64,000 nt of DNA from Mycolicibacterium xanthum (lineage in GTDB: Bacteria > Actinomycetota > Actinomycetes > Mycobacteriales > Mycobacteriaceae), in assembly GCF_019710635.1 (NCBI RefSeq), contig NZ_JAIFZS010000001.1, forward strand, positions 248,001 through 312,000. The letters run 5' to 3'. The notes under the pieces were generated by a model. The model did no database searches. It was not told where the DNA came from and saw only the letters and a program-made list of their open reading frames with translations. The translations under genes and the position numbers were made by a program. The stretch's first letter is position 1. Each line of letters starts with the position of its first letter. Shown piece by piece: positions 9,343 to 19,216 of this stretch.

Positions 9343-9391
9343 CGGCAGACCGGGCCGGTAACCGCCGACGACCGTGCCGCCGGCTCCTACC

Positions 9392-12034
9392 ATGGGGACC
9401 GTGCCCATGGCGCCCGTCACCTTCGTCGGCCGCGTCGGTGAACTCGACGAGCTGGACCGGCGACTCGCTGCGACACCGGTGGCCGGGCTGACCGTCATCA
9501 CCGTCAGCGGAGAGCCCGGGTTCGGCAAGACCGCGCTGCTTCGGCGTCTGGCCGCACAGCACCCGGGCACCCGATGGGCGACGGCGACCCCGTGGGAGGC
9601 CGCAACCGCGGGTGCCGTGGTGTCGCAGCTGCTCCAGGCCGCCGCGGCGACCGATCCGTTGGCCGCCGCCGAGGAGTTGGCGACGGCGCTGCGCGGTGAG
9701 GATCCCAGCCTGGTCATCGTCGACGACGCCCAGCACACGGATCTGTTGTCCTGGCAGGCGCTGTCCACGTTGGCCCGGCACCATCGCGCGGTGCCGGCCC
9801 TGGTGGTCCTGGCCACCGACGGATCACGGTTGGCCGTGCAGGATCTCGTCGGCGGTGAACTCCGCCTGCCGGGGCTCGGCCCCGCGGAGGTCGCAGAGCT
9901 GGCCTCCGCCCGGGGTCGCATCCTGCACCCGTCGATGGCCGACCGGCTCACCCAGCACATTCACGGCAGTCCGAGCCACCTGCTCGCGCTGCTCGACGAG
10001 GTACCACCACAGACGTGGAGCCGGTTCGATGCGCGGTTGCCCGCACCGGCCGCGGTGACGCGTGATGTCGCCGTCGCGTTGAACGATGCCGGCGCGGCCG
10101 GGCATGCGCTGGTCTTCGCGCTGGCCGTCCTCGGCGAGGGCGCAACGCTGGCCGACGCCGCCCGGCTGGCCGAGCTCGAGGAACCGCTGGCGGCGGTCGA
10201 AGCAGCCGCCCGGGCCGGATTGCTGATTGCGGTGGACCCGCTGGAGCCCCGACTGAGCGACGCGCTGACCTGTGCCGCGGTCATCGACCTGGCAGGTGCG
10301 CAGGCCACCGCGGCGGCACATCGGCGCGCAGCCGACATCCTCGCCGATCCGGTCGCGCGGTTGGGACACCGCGTCGCCGCCACCCCGGTGCCGGACGCCG
10401 CGCTGGCCGACGAGGTGGATGCCCGGGCCCGGGCGTGCGGTATGCAGGGCGCCTGGAACCGGGCAGCCACGCTGTTCCGCGACGCCAGTCGGCTCACCGC
10501 CGAACCGCTGCTGCGCGACGAGCGCCTGACCCGTTCGGTGGACGCCCTGGTCGCCGCCGGCGACTGCGTCGGAGCGGCGGTTCTGGTGCCCGCGGTGGAG
10601 AATCTGCGCGAAACTCCACTGCGCAACGCGGTTCTGGCATACCTGGCCATCCTGCGGGGACGAGCCACCGAGGCCGACCTGAGATTGCGTCGTGCCTGGG
10701 AGATCGTCAACGCCGACCGGGACCCCGACACCGCCGCGTTCATCGCCCAACGGCATGTCCTGCACGCATTGGTCCAGTGCCAGGGTGCGCAGCTGGTGAC
10801 ATGGGCGGACCGCGCGCTGCAACTCGCTGACCGGGATTCGCCGGCCGGTGTGGAAGCCGCGGCGATCCGGGGTCTCGGACTACTCGCCGCCGGTCAGCCC
10901 AAACGCGCCGTGAACGCTTACGAGGACCTGAGCCGTCGGGTGCGCTACGGCGCGCAGGCGCAGCGTGTCGTGATGGGCCGCGGATGGGTTCAGCTCGTGT
11001 GCGACGACATCGACGCCGCCCGTGCCAGCCTGGAAAGCGCGGTCGCCGCAGCCGCGCTCGGTGGTTCCACCCGCATCACCCTGTGGGCGTACGGCTGGCT
11101 GGCTCGCGCCCAGTTCGTGATGGGGGAGTGGGACAGCGCGCTGGACAGCGTCGAGCAGGGACGCCGACTGGCGACGTCGAGCGGAATCGTTCTGGTCACA
11201 CCACTTCTGGAATGGTCCGCCGGACAGATCGCCGCGTTACGGGGCGACTGGGCCGCCGCAGAAGCCGCGGTCCGGGCAGCGTCGCAGGGCGGCGACTACG
11301 CCATCATGCGAATACCGTTGTCGCTGTTGCGCGCCGCGATCGCCGAAGCGAAGGCCGACTACGGTGCGGTTCGCCGAATCCTCGAACCGCTTTCGAAGAT
11401 CGCCGCCGGCACCTCGTTGCAGGAGCCCGGATACTGGCCGTGGGTCGACACCCTGGCCAACGCGATGGTGCTCGACGGTGACCCGGCCGCGGCGGACGCT
11501 CTGCTGCAACCGCACGAACAGCGCGCGGCGGCCCGAGGCCACCGCAGTGCGCAGGCCCGGTTGGGTTACGCCCGCGGCCGGCTCTACGGCGCAACCGGTG
11601 ATATCGATTCGGCACAGCGGGTTTTCGATGACTCGCTGGCGCTCCTCGACGGTCTGCCGCTGCGCTACGACACCGCGCGGGTCAACTTCGCCTACGGGCA
11701 GACGCTGCGGCGAGCCGGCAAACGCCGCGCCGCCGACGCGGTGATCGGTACGGCACGTGAGCTCTACGCTGCGCTCGGCGCCGACACCTACGTGGCGCGG
11801 TGCGATCGCGAACTCAAAGCCGGTGGCTTCAACCAGAGCCGGGACACCCGTGCCGGGATCGAGCTGACCCCGCAGGAGGAAGCGGTGACGACGTTGGTCA
11901 CCCAGGGTCTGTCCAACCGTGAGGTCGCCGCCGAGCTGTACGTTTCACACAAGACCGTGCAGTATCACCTGACCCGCATCTACGCCAAGCTGGGTGTGCG
12001 CTCGAGGTCGGAGCTGGTGGCGTTGCGGCGCTGA
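9392..12034 (+). CDS. LuxR-family LAL regulator, probable activator of ben genes (BenR-like)
   Basis: This is a large ATP-binding LuxR regulator of about 880 residues. The N-terminus has a Walker A motif (GEPGFGKT) and a Walker B motif (LVIVDDAQ). A long helical TPR-like middle follows. The C-terminus is a LuxR helix-turn-helix (LTPQEEAVTTLVTQGLSNREVA...VSHKTVQYHLTRIYAKLGV). Several starts are possible (GTG 9374, ATG 9392, GTG 9401, ATG 9407); 9392 is a compromise and 9407 has GGGG upstream. It sits 49 bases after benK on the same strand. Corynebacterium glutamicum has a LuxR-type BenR near its ben operon as I recall, which supports a ben-activator role. The target is inferred. Confidence 0.85.
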   Translation: MGTVPMAPVTFVGRVGELDELDRRLAATPVAGLTVITVSGEPGFGKTALLRRLAAQHPGTRWATATPWEAATAGAVVSQLLQAAAATDPLAAAEELATALRGEDPSLVIVDDAQHTDLLSWQALSTLARHHRAVPALVVLATDGSRLAVQDLVGGELRLPGLGPAEVAELASARGRILHPSMADRLTQHIHGSPSHLLALLDEVPPQTWSRFDARLPAPAAVTRDVAVALNDAGAAGHALVFALAVLGEGATLADAARLAELEEPLAAVEAAARAGLLIAVDPLEPRLSDALTCAAVIDLAGAQATAAAHRRAADILADPVARLGHRVAATPVPDAALADEVDARARACGMQGAWNRAATLFRDASRLTAEPLLRDERLTRSVDALVAAGDCVGAAVLVPAVENLRETPLRNAVLAYLAILRGRATEADLRLRRAWEIVNADRDPDTAAFIAQRHVLHALVQCQGAQLVTWADRALQLADRDSPAGVEAAAIRGLGLLAAGQPKRAVNAYEDLSRRVRYGAQAQRVVMGRGWVQLVCDDIDAARASLESAVAAAALGGSTRITLWAYGWLARAQFVMGEWDSALDSVEQGRRLATSSGIVLVTPLLEWSAGQIAALRGDWAAAEAAVRAASQGGDYAIMRIPLSLLRAAIAEAKADYGAVRRILEPLSKIAAGTSLQEPGYWPWVDTLANAMVLDGDPAAADALLQPHEQRAAARGHRSAQARLGYARGRLYGATGDIDSAQRVFDDSLALLDGLPLRYDTARVNFAYGQTLRRAGKRRAADAVIGTARELYAALGADTYVARCDRELKAGGFNQSRDTRAGIELTPQEEAVTTLVTQGLSNREVAAELYVSHKTVQYHLTRIYAKLGVRSRSELVALRR

Positions 12035-12096
12035 CGGCCGGCCGCCGGGGCTTGCTGAGTCGGGAACCGGCAGTACACCCCTGGGCCTGCGGACCG

Positions 12097-12987
12097 CTAC
12101 TGGTTGGCGGCGTCGCTTTCTGCCGTCGCGGCCTGCGGTCCGAAAGTGGTTGCTGCCCAACTGGATAACAGCTGCAGTCCATCGGCGGACCTGGATGGCT
12201 GCTCGGCGGTGTAAGCGGTCAGCCGCAGGCCGGTGTCGCCGGGCAGATCCATGGTGTCGTAGCCGAGGGTGAGTTCGCCGACGGCAGGATGCATGAAAGT
12301 CTTCGTGCCGTTGTAGTGGGTGCGCACGTTGTGGGCGGCCCAGCGGGTGCGGAACTCGGTGCAGCAGGTGGACAGCTCGCCGACGAGTGCGGTCAGGCCC
12401 GGATCGTGCGGGTTGCGGCCGGCCTCGGTGCGCAGCAGTGCCACCGCGACGTTGGCCGCACCGTCCCAGTCCGGATAGAACTCGCCGGCCGCCGGGGCCA
12501 GGAAGGCGAATCTCGCCAGGTTCGGCGTGGGAGATTCGAACTCGTACGCCGGCCAGTACAGGGCCCGGCCCAGCGTGCTGGCCGCGAGGAGGTCCATCCG
12601 GCTGTTGCACAAGATCGCCGCGACCCCGGTCATGCCGTCGAGGACACGCTGCAGGCTGGGGCTCAGCTGCGGGCGGCGGACGCCGCTGCGCCGGGCGCGC
12701 GGTGTGGTGTTGGCGGCTTGCGCGAGCCGGAAGAGGTGCAACCGTTCGGCCTCGTCGAGTTGCAGCGCGCTGGCGATCGACTCCAGCACGGAATCCGACA
12801 CCCCGGTGAGATTGCCGCGCTCCAGGCGGTTGTAGTAGTCCACGCTCACGCCCGCCAATGCCGCGACCTCTTCGCGCCGTAACCCGGGGACGCGCCGTTT
12901 GCCGTAAGACGGCAGATTGACCTGCTGGGGGGTGACCTTGGCCCGCCGGGTAGTCAAGAAGTCACGGATGTCGCTCTTGCTGTCCAC
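12097..12987 (-). CDS. XRE-family regulator with MmyB-like ligand-binding domain
   Basis: This is a 296-residue transcription regulator. Residues about 10-85 form an XRE helix-turn-helix (RVPGLRREEVAALAGVSVDYYNRLERG). The rest resembles the MmyB-like ligand-binding domain, with the ALLRTEAGRNPHDPGLTALVGELS and VGELTLGYDTMDLPGDTGLRLTAYTAE stretches. Proteins of this type often control a nearby oxidoreductase or hydrolase gene. Here the gene upstream on the same strand is the broken carboxylesterase, so its original target may be lost. It converges on the LAL gene. The ligand is unknown. Confidence 0.88.
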   Translation of the reverse strand: MDSKSDIRDFLTTRRAKVTPQQVNLPSYGKRRVPGLRREEVAALAGVSVDYYNRLERGNLTGVSDSVLESIASALQLDEAERLHLFRLAQAANTTPRARRSGVRRPQLSPSLQRVLDGMTGVAAILCNSRMDLLAASTLGRALYWPAYEFESPTPNLARFAFLAPAAGEFYPDWDGAANVAVALLRTEAGRNPHDPGLTALVGELSTCCTEFRTRWAAHNVRTHYNGTKTFMHPAVGELTLGYDTMDLPGDTGLRLTAYTAEQPSRSADGLQLLSSWAATTFGPQAATAESDAANQ

Positions 12988-13170
12988 AGTCCCAGGCTAG
13001 GTCGTGTCCAGCGGCAATGGGATGTACTACCAATACCTGGGTCACCGGATCCTGCCGGGCGCCGCTCACCTCGGATGCGCGAAGCCCAGAGCTGCCGGTC
13101 CGCCGGCAACCTTGGCCGGGACGGGTTTCGGAGGTGATTCGGGTCGGCCGTGACCGCTGGGGGCATCGGC

Positions 13171-14801
13171 TCACATCGCCGGAATCCGCAGCGATGGCGG
13201 CAGGTCGACGAGTGCGTCGAGCTGGTCGCGGCGGAAGTGCTCGACCACCCGGGGGCCGACCGGGCCGAACTGCAGGAAGGTGTCGTCGGGCGCGAAGGTC
13301 GGCCACTTCACCCCCGCAACGCTGCCGGGCGCACCCGTCTTGGCGAAGTTGCTCCAGTAGGTGATCGCCGCGTCGGCCATCCGGCGGTCTTCGTCGGTGG
13401 CCGGCGGATGGTCGCGGCCGCCGGTACGGAACGGCCGGTTCTGCAGGGTGTCGAAGACGTAGACGATCTCACCCGCGTGCGGGGTGCCGGGCTGGCTGTC
13501 CCGCAGTGCCGCAGGCACATAGTCGAAGTTGTAGGCATAGGTCGGCTGGCCGTGCGCAGAGTGCAGCCGGGCAGCGTCGCGCACCGGCTCGGTGACCAAC
13601 ATGTCGGTCGTGATGTCCTGGGCCTGTGCAGCGGCATCGCCGGGGTAGCGACCGGTGATGTCGTCGCGTTGCGATCCGAGCCGGGCAAGGGTGCCTTCGG
13701 GATCGGTCTGCGACGACTCGACCAGCGAGGCCTCCCAGCTGGTGCCCCCGACGATGAAGGGCACCTTGGCCTCCCGCCCCGCGGCGAACACCTCGTAGGG
13801 GTTGCCGACCAGGAATGTGCCGTCGAGCATCGGCATCGTCGGTGTCAGCCGGTCGGCGTCGCCCCCGCCCACACGGTGTCGGCGGGCAGGTCGCGCAGCG
13901 CCCGGGCGGTGTCGGGTCCGGCGCCGGTGATGCCCAGCGACTCGGCGAAAGCCGTGCCCTGCTGTTCGCCGGAGGCCGGGCCGCCATCCCGGATGGGCGG
14001 CATCGGCAGCCGGTTGAACCCGCTCTGAGAGATCGCTTTGTCGAACAGGCCCTGGCTGCGCGGGCTCGACATCAGGTAGTTGACGGTCATCCCGCCGGCG
14101 CTTTCGCCGAAGATGGTCACGTTGTCCGGATCGCCGCCTAACGCGCCGATGTTGGCCTGTACCCATTGCAGCGCGGCGATGGCGTCCATCAGGCCGTAGT
14201 TGCCGAGTTCGCCGTCGGGGTCCTCGGCGGTCAGAGCGGGGTGGGCGAAATAGCCGAGCCTGCCGAGGCGGTAGTTGAAGCTCACCAGCACGACCCCGCG
14301 CTCGGCGAAGTTCGTCCCGTCGTAGTCGGGCAGCGCGCTGGAACCGATCGAGAAACCGCCGCCGTAGATCCACACCATCACCGGCAGATTCGCGCCGGGG
14401 GCCGTCCCGTCCGGTGTCCACACGTTGGCGGTCAGGCAGTCCTCGGACTGCGCGACCGGCTGTTGACCCGAATAGCGACCCTGAATGCAGGACGGACCGA
14501 ACTCGGTGGCGTCCAGGGTCCCGTTCCAGGAAGCCGGTGGCGCCGGCGGACGCCACCGCAGCTCGCCGGTCGGCGGCGCGGCGAACGGGATTCCGCGGAA
14601 ACTGGTGACCCCGCCTTCGGTGACGCCGCGCACCGACCCCTGGGCGATCTCGACGGTGCTGGCAGCGTGTGCCACCGGAGCGATCCCGCCGATGACGGCC
14701 GCGGCTGCCGCCGCGCAGGCCAGCAGACGGGCGATGATCGGCGACCTGCGTGCTGCGGTGGTTGTTGCCGCCCGGGGTGCTCCGGCGCTGTTGGTAGGCA
14801 A
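13171..14801 (-). pseudogene. Exported type B carboxylesterase, broken by one frameshift
   Basis: Two frames together make one carboxylesterase of about 540 residues. The first (14801 down to a stop near 13845) has a signal peptide (ARLLACAAAAAAVIGG...AHA), SEDCLTANVW, an oxyanion loop (WIYGGGFSIG) and the nucleophile elbow GESAGG. The second resumes at about GDADRLTPTMPMLDG and runs to 13171, covering the rest of the catalytic domain. The join lies in a run of five C at about 13863 on the plus strand. One more base there would restore VWAGGDADRLTP. Either the gene is dead or this is a homopolymer read error. The start is TTG with GGAG upstream. Confidence 0.85.
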
Positions 14802-14910
14802 GGAAATTCAGCTCCGTTCATGAGGCGGCCTGGACCGCGGTGTGCTGCCGGGCAGGCGGATTCGCGGTCGGGAACCTACCCGTGTCTCCGACCATCGACG
14901 ACCGGCGGGC

Positions 14911-15281
14911 TCACGACTCCGGGGTGAGCGTCAGCGTGGTCGACGCGGCGCCGTCACGGATCATCGCGTCGACGTAGCCGCCTGCGCCGTACTTGTCGCG
15001 GTAAGCCCGGTCGACTACATCGGTCGAGATGGCGGCGGCCTCGGCGAAGGAGACGTCATGCTCGGTTCCGCGTACCTTGATCCTGCCGTGCGGGTACTGC
15101 CGGGCGTGGCGGTACCAGCCGCCGTCGGCGCCGCGATAGGAGCGGACGAGCAGATCGTCGCCGCAGCGGACCACCCAGATCGGCCGGTAGGTGCGGGCCG
15201 ACCCGTCGCGGCGCAGCGTGGTGATCTGGATTGGTCTGCCTCGGCGATGGTGTCGAGGTCGTCAGGGGCCCACTCGGTCAT
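14911..15281 (-). pseudogene. DUF2255 family protein, frameshifted
   Basis: The start MTEWAPDDLDTIAEAD is in one frame (from 15281) and the body ITTLRRDG...YRPIWVVRCGDDLLVRSYRGADGGWYRHA in another, ending at 14911. Together they match a complete DUF2255 protein of about 122 residues. This family of small proteins has no established function. The shift lies at about 15231-15236, where one missing base would restore the frame. Unlike the neighbouring esterase, the site is not in a long homopolymer. An 87-residue remnant could still start within the second frame. Confidence 0.75.
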
Positions 15282-15437
15282 GGCCCTTTCCTTCCGTTCG
15301 GTGGGACGTCATTGTGACCGGCGTCAGCAACACCCTCAGCGCACCCACCGACAGCGTGGCGGCGGGACGCCGCACGGCGCTGCGCGCAGCAGGCGGGTGC
15401 GACGGGGCCCGGCACGCAGCCTCGTGCGGGTGGGCCG

Positions 15438-16232
15438 TCAATTGCCCCGGCTTTCGAAGACGCCGCGGAACACCGGCAGCGCGGAGAACACGTTGGGCCA
15501 GCCGGCGTAGAAGGCCAGCTGGGTCAGCGCCTCGCCCGCCTGTTCCCGGGTCAGTCCGTTGTCCATGGCCCGGCCGAGGTGGTAGGTCACCTGAGCCACC
15601 TGGCCGTTGGCGACCAGGGCGCTGACCGTCACCAGGCTGCGATCGCGCGGGGCCAGGTCCGGCCGCAGCCACAGGTCGGTGAACAGCACATCGGTGGTGT
15701 ACTGCTCCACCCCGGGAGAGACCCCGCCGTAGTTCTGTTCGACGTTCGCCCGCCGCTGCGCCTCGGCCTGCTGGTCGAGCGGCAACAATTCGGGCTCGGC
15801 GGCCGGCAGCTCGGCGTTGTCGACGCCGCGACCGGCGAACACCGGTTCGGCGGCGGCCACGGCCGACTTCGCGTTGGGCCAGCCGGCGTAGAACGCGAGG
15901 TGGGTGATGATCTCGGACAGTTCGGCCGGGGTCACGCCGTTGTCCAGCGCGGCGGCGAACTGCTCACGCATGTCGATGCTCTGATTGCGCGCGATGAGTG
16001 CGGCCACCGTCACCACGCTCCGGTCGCGGGCCGAAAGCCCGGGCCGCTGCCACAGTTCGGCTTCGACGATCCGGTCGCGGTAGCCGGCCAGGGCGGGGGA
16101 CACCGCTTCGAGGTTGACCGACGGCGATTCGTTCGGACTCGCGTTGCGGCCGTCGTCCTGGCCGCACGCGGCGGTCCACATCGATGCCGTGGTGAGCGCG
16201 GCGGCCAGCATGGTCCAGCGGGGCAACTTCAT
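15438..16232 (-). CDS. Exported double carboxymuconolactone-decarboxylase-domain protein
   Basis: This 264-residue protein has two tandem CMD/AhpD-like domains (about residues 55-135 and 175-255). Each carries the ARDRS.VTV.AL..., THLAFYAGWPN / TQLAFYAGWPN repeat. The N-terminus is a signal peptide ending TAAC-GQ, a weak lipobox, so it may be a lipoprotein. No CxxC pair is present, so AhpD-type peroxidase chemistry is unlikely. The start at 16232 is chosen for its AAAGGA site; the frame is open further upstream. It lies 45 bases after the cupin gene and is probably co-transcribed. The role is unknown. Despite the domain name it need not belong to the catechol pathway. Confidence 0.85.
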   Translation of the reverse strand: MKLPRWTMLAAALTTASMWTAACGQDDGRNASPNESPSVNLEAVSPALAGYRDRIVEAELWQRPGLSARDRSVVTVAALIARNQSIDMREQFAAALDNGVTPAELSEIITHLAFYAGWPNAKSAVAAAEPVFAGRGVDNAELPAAEPELLPLDQQAEAQRRANVEQNYGGVSPGVEQYTTDVLFTDLWLRPDLAPRDRSLVTVSALVANGQVAQVTYHLGRAMDNGLTREQAGEALTQLAFYAGWPNVFSALPVFRGVFESRGN

Positions 16233-16277
16233 TTCAGTCCTTTCCTCGGGCTCTTCCCGGACGCACGACACCGTCGG

Positions 16278-16772
16278 CTAGCTGAGGTACTGGTCCTCGG
16301 TGACCTGCTCCATCCACTCCACGACAACGCCGTCCACCGGCTCCTGAATCGCGATGTGGGTCATCGAATCCGTGTCGGTTGCGCCGTGCCAGTGCTTGAC
16401 GCCCGGCGGGGTCCAGATCACGTCACCCAGATTGATCTGGTATTTCTGGCCGCCCCATTCCTGCACCCAGCCGGTGCCCGACGTCACGATCAACGTCTGA
16501 CCGGCGGGGTGGGTGTGCCAGGCGCTTCGCGCGCACGGCGTGAACGACACCTCACCGGCCCCGCTCGACCGCACGTCGTTGGGGTTGAACAGCGGCTTCA
16601 CGCTCACCTCGCCGGTGAACGTCTCCGCGGGCCCGACCGAGGCCGGCCGGCTGTCGGCTCGAGAGACGTCCATGTGCCCGGGCTGGTCCTCCGCCCCGGC
16701 GGCAGTGGCCTTCCACATCCCCAGCGGGATGGTTGCCGCCGCCAGCGCGGTCATAGTCGCGATTCGCCTCAT
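16278..16772 (-). CDS. Exported cupin-domain protein
   Basis: This is a 164-residue single-domain cupin with an apparent signal peptide ([19 protein letters not shown]...AGA). The metal-binding motifs are visible: the first as [16 protein letters not shown] and the second as [20 protein letters not shown]. Cupins of this kind are commonly encoded beside CMD-domain proteins, as here. The start has GAGGAGG directly upstream; the longer open frame to 16937 has no such site. The substrate is unknown. A small-molecule lyase, isomerase or dioxygenase activity is possible. Confidence 0.87.
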   Translation of the reverse strand: MRRIATMTALAAATIPLGMWKATAAGAEDQPGHMDVSRADSRPASVGPAETFTGEVSVKPLFNPNDVRSSGAGEVSFTPCARSAWHTHPAGQTLIVTSGTGWVQEWGGQKYQINLGDVIWTPPGVKHWHGATDTDSMTHIAIQEPVDGVVVEWMEQVTEDQYLS

Positions 16773-17065
16773 GTGTCCTCCTCGAGTCTTCGACGGTGCT
16801 CTGCACAAAGAATCGCCTCTCGTGGAGTGCCCAGCCAGTGCCCACTTATCCGTGTACTGGCAGAACACCCCTGGACCGTGGGGCGTGCCCGGTTGCCGTC
16901 GGCGACCAGGCCCGAGGCGGCAACGGTTGAGGCCCAAGAGAAGGCCTGCTCAACAGGGCCGTCGAAGGCCGGCCGCCACTTTCCGACAGTTCAGCCGCCG
17001 GATTGCTGCGACGTCGATCCGGAGTCCGGGATCGTGCGAGATGGTGACCGGGTGGCGGGTCGCGG

Positions 17066-17905
17066 TCAGGTGCCGGTGTAGGTTTCCGGGTCCGGCCGGA
17101 ACCGGGTGCCGCTGTCCAGGCCGTTCAGCGCGGCCATCTGCTCGTCGGAGAGCTCGAAACCGAATACGTCGAGGTTGGCGGCGATGCGCTCGGGTGATGA
17201 CGATCGCGGGATCACCACGTTGCCCAGCTGCACGCTCCACCGGATGAGCACCTGCGCCGGTGTCCTGCCGTGCTCCTCGGCGATCGCCGCGATCGCCGGG
17301 TTGGTCAGCAGGTTGCCGATTCCGAGCGGCCCGTAGGCCTCGGTGGTGATGCCGTGCTCGGCGTTGACCGCGCGCAGTTCGGACTGGTTGAGCAGCGGGT
17401 GCAGTTCGATCTGGTTCACCGCGGGGGTGAAGAAGGACAGGTGGATGATGTCCTCGAGGTGCTGGGCGTGGAAGTTGCACACACCGATCGAGCGGGTGTC
17501 GCCGACCTCCTTGGACTTCATCAGGCCGCCCCAGCTGTCGATGTACTTGCCCTGCTCACCGGCGGGCCAGTGGATGAGGTAGAGGTCGACGTAGTCCAGG
17601 CCGAGGCGCTCGAGGCTGCGCTTGAGGGCGTCCTGGGCGGACTGGAAGCCCTGGTCGTCGGTGGCCAGCTTGGTCGTGACGAACAACTCCTCGCGCGGCA
17701 CCCCCGACGTGGCGATGGCGCGTCCCACCGCGGCCTCGTTGCCGTACGCGGCGGCGGTGTCGATCATCCGGTAGCCGGCTTCCAGTGCGGCCAGCACGGC
17801 CTGCTCGGTCTCGGGCTCGGACAGCTCGCCCACACCGAGGCCGACGACCGGCATCGTGTTGTCGTCGTTGAGTATGACGGTGGGGATCGCGGCCGCCGAG
17901 GTCAT
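17066..17905 (-). CDS. Aldo/keto reductase (Rv2971-like)
   Basis: This is a 279-residue NADPH-dependent aldo/keto reductase. The catalytic set is present: the Asp and Tyr in [11 protein letters not shown], the Lys in VTTKLA and the His in LIHWP. The NADPH phosphate loop is [10 protein letters not shown]. The M. tuberculosis counterpart Rv2971 also sits divergently beside lipN. The start at 17905 ([12 protein letters not shown]) follows AGGTGA. The natural substrate is unknown; small aldehydes and dicarbonyls are typical for the family. Confidence 0.92.
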   Translation of the reverse strand: MTSAAAIPTVILNDDNTMPVVGLGVGELSEPETEQAVLAALEAGYRMIDTAAAYGNEAAVGRAIATSGVPREELFVTTKLATDDQGFQSAQDALKRSLERLGLDYVDLYLIHWPAGEQGKYIDSWGGLMKSKEVGDTRSIGVCNFHAQHLEDIIHLSFFTPAVNQIELHPLLNQSELRAVNAEHGITTEAYGPLGIGNLLTNPAIAAIAEEHGRTPAQVLIRWSVQLGNVVIPRSSSPERIAANLDVFGFELSDEQMAALNGLDSGTRFRPDPETYTGT

Positions 17906-18024
17906 GTCACCTGCCCTGCTGAAGTGGAATGCGCGTTCTCGCCGCTGACTATATTGCCGCGGTCGATAACGCACCTAATCGCAGGGGCGGCCGAAGGTAG
18001 GGTCGGCCCAGACGAGGAGACGAC

Positions 18025-19185
18025 ATGACGCAGAGCACCATGGGTCGGCCGAGCAGGCCGGGGTCGAGCGAGGTGCAGCCGCCGACCCGGCGGAAGACCC
18101 GGATCGTCGACGCGGTCGCCAACAGGGTGGCCGGTCTGACACTGCGGTCGCTGCCACACATCCCAGACCCGGTCAAGCGACTGCTGCTGGGCGGACGCTC
18201 GATCACGATCGACGGCAACACCCTCGATTCGACGTTGCAGCTGATGCTGGCAGGTCAGCATGCGATGGGGACCGACGGTCTGGTCGCCGATGAGGACCAC
18301 GTCATCGCGCGTGCCCAGCTGGAGACGCTGTCGGCCAGTTTCCGTCGTGCGGTCCCGGTGGCCGCGGTGACCGACCTCACCGTGGCAGGTGCGGATGGGC
18401 CGATCCCGGCCCGCCACTACCGCACCGACGAGCCCGACGCGGCGCTGCTGGTCTTCTACCACGGTGGCGGGCAGGTGATCGGCAGCATCGACAGCCACGA
18501 TGATCTGTGCCGGGAGATCTGCCGGGCCGGGAAGGTGCACGTGCTGTCGGTCGGCTACCGGCTGGCCCCCGAACACAAGGCGCCGACGGGCTCCGAGGAC
18601 GCCTACGCGGCCTATCTGTGGGCGTGCGAACACGCCGCCGAGCTCGGTGCCGATCCGAACCGGGTCGCCGTCGGCGGGGACAGTGCGGGCGGCAACCTCA
18701 CCGCGCTGGTGGCCCTGCGGGCCCGCGACGAGGCGCGCGCACGGGGGCCGCAGGATCCGCCGGTGCCGCGGCCGGCGCTGCAGCTGCTGCTCTACCCGCT
18801 AACCAACTATGCCGGGCAGACCCGCTCGCAGACCCTGTTCGCCAGGGGCTTCTTCCTCACCCGTCACGACCTGGACTGGTTCAGCGCCCACTTCCTGGGC
18901 GGCGCCGCGATCGACCGCGCCGACCCCCGGGTGTCCCCACTGCTCGCCGACGATCTGTCCGGGCTGGCCCCGGCACTGGTGGCCACCGCGGGGTTCGACC
19001 CGCTGCGTGACGAGGGCAGGCAGTACGCCGACGCCATGCGGGCGGCGGGCACCCCCGTCGACTACCGGGAGTACGGGACGGTGGTGCACGGCTTCGCCAA
19101 TTTCTTCCCGTTGGGCGGAGCCAGCGCGACCGCCACGGAAGACGTCGTCTCGGCGATGCGCGCGCATCTGACCCGCGCCGGGTAA
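18025..19185 (+). CDS. lipN: Alpha/beta hydrolase, hormone-sensitive-lipase type (LipN)
   Basis: This is a 386-residue esterase of the HSL family. It shows the oxyanion HGGG motif (FYHGGGQVIGS), the nucleophile GDSAGGN, an Asp in AGFDPLRDEG and a His in VVHGFANFF. It corresponds by position to M. tuberculosis LipN (Rv2970c), diverging from the aldo/keto reductase and followed by the DsbA-like and VKOR genes. GAGGAGA precedes the ATG. There is no signal peptide, so it is probably cytoplasmic. Confidence 0.93.
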   Translation: MTQSTMGRPSRPGSSEVQPPTRRKTRIVDAVANRVAGLTLRSLPHIPDPVKRLLLGGRSITIDGNTLDSTLQLMLAGQHAMGTDGLVADEDHVIARAQLETLSASFRRAVPVAAVTDLTVAGADGPIPARHYRTDEPDAALLVFYHGGGQVIGSIDSHDDLCREICRAGKVHVLSVGYRLAPEHKAPTGSEDAYAAYLWACEHAAELGADPNRVAVGGDSAGGNLTALVALRARDEARARGPQDPPVPRPALQLLLYPLTNYAGQTRSQTLFARGFFLTRHDLDWFSAHFLGGAAIDRADPRVSPLLADDLSGLAPALVATAGFDPLRDEGRQYADAMRAAGTPVDYREYGTVVHGFANFFPLGGASATATEDVVSAMRAHLTRAG

Positions 19186-19216
19186 GGCGGCGATACGGCG
19201 CCGGTACGCTGTCTGC

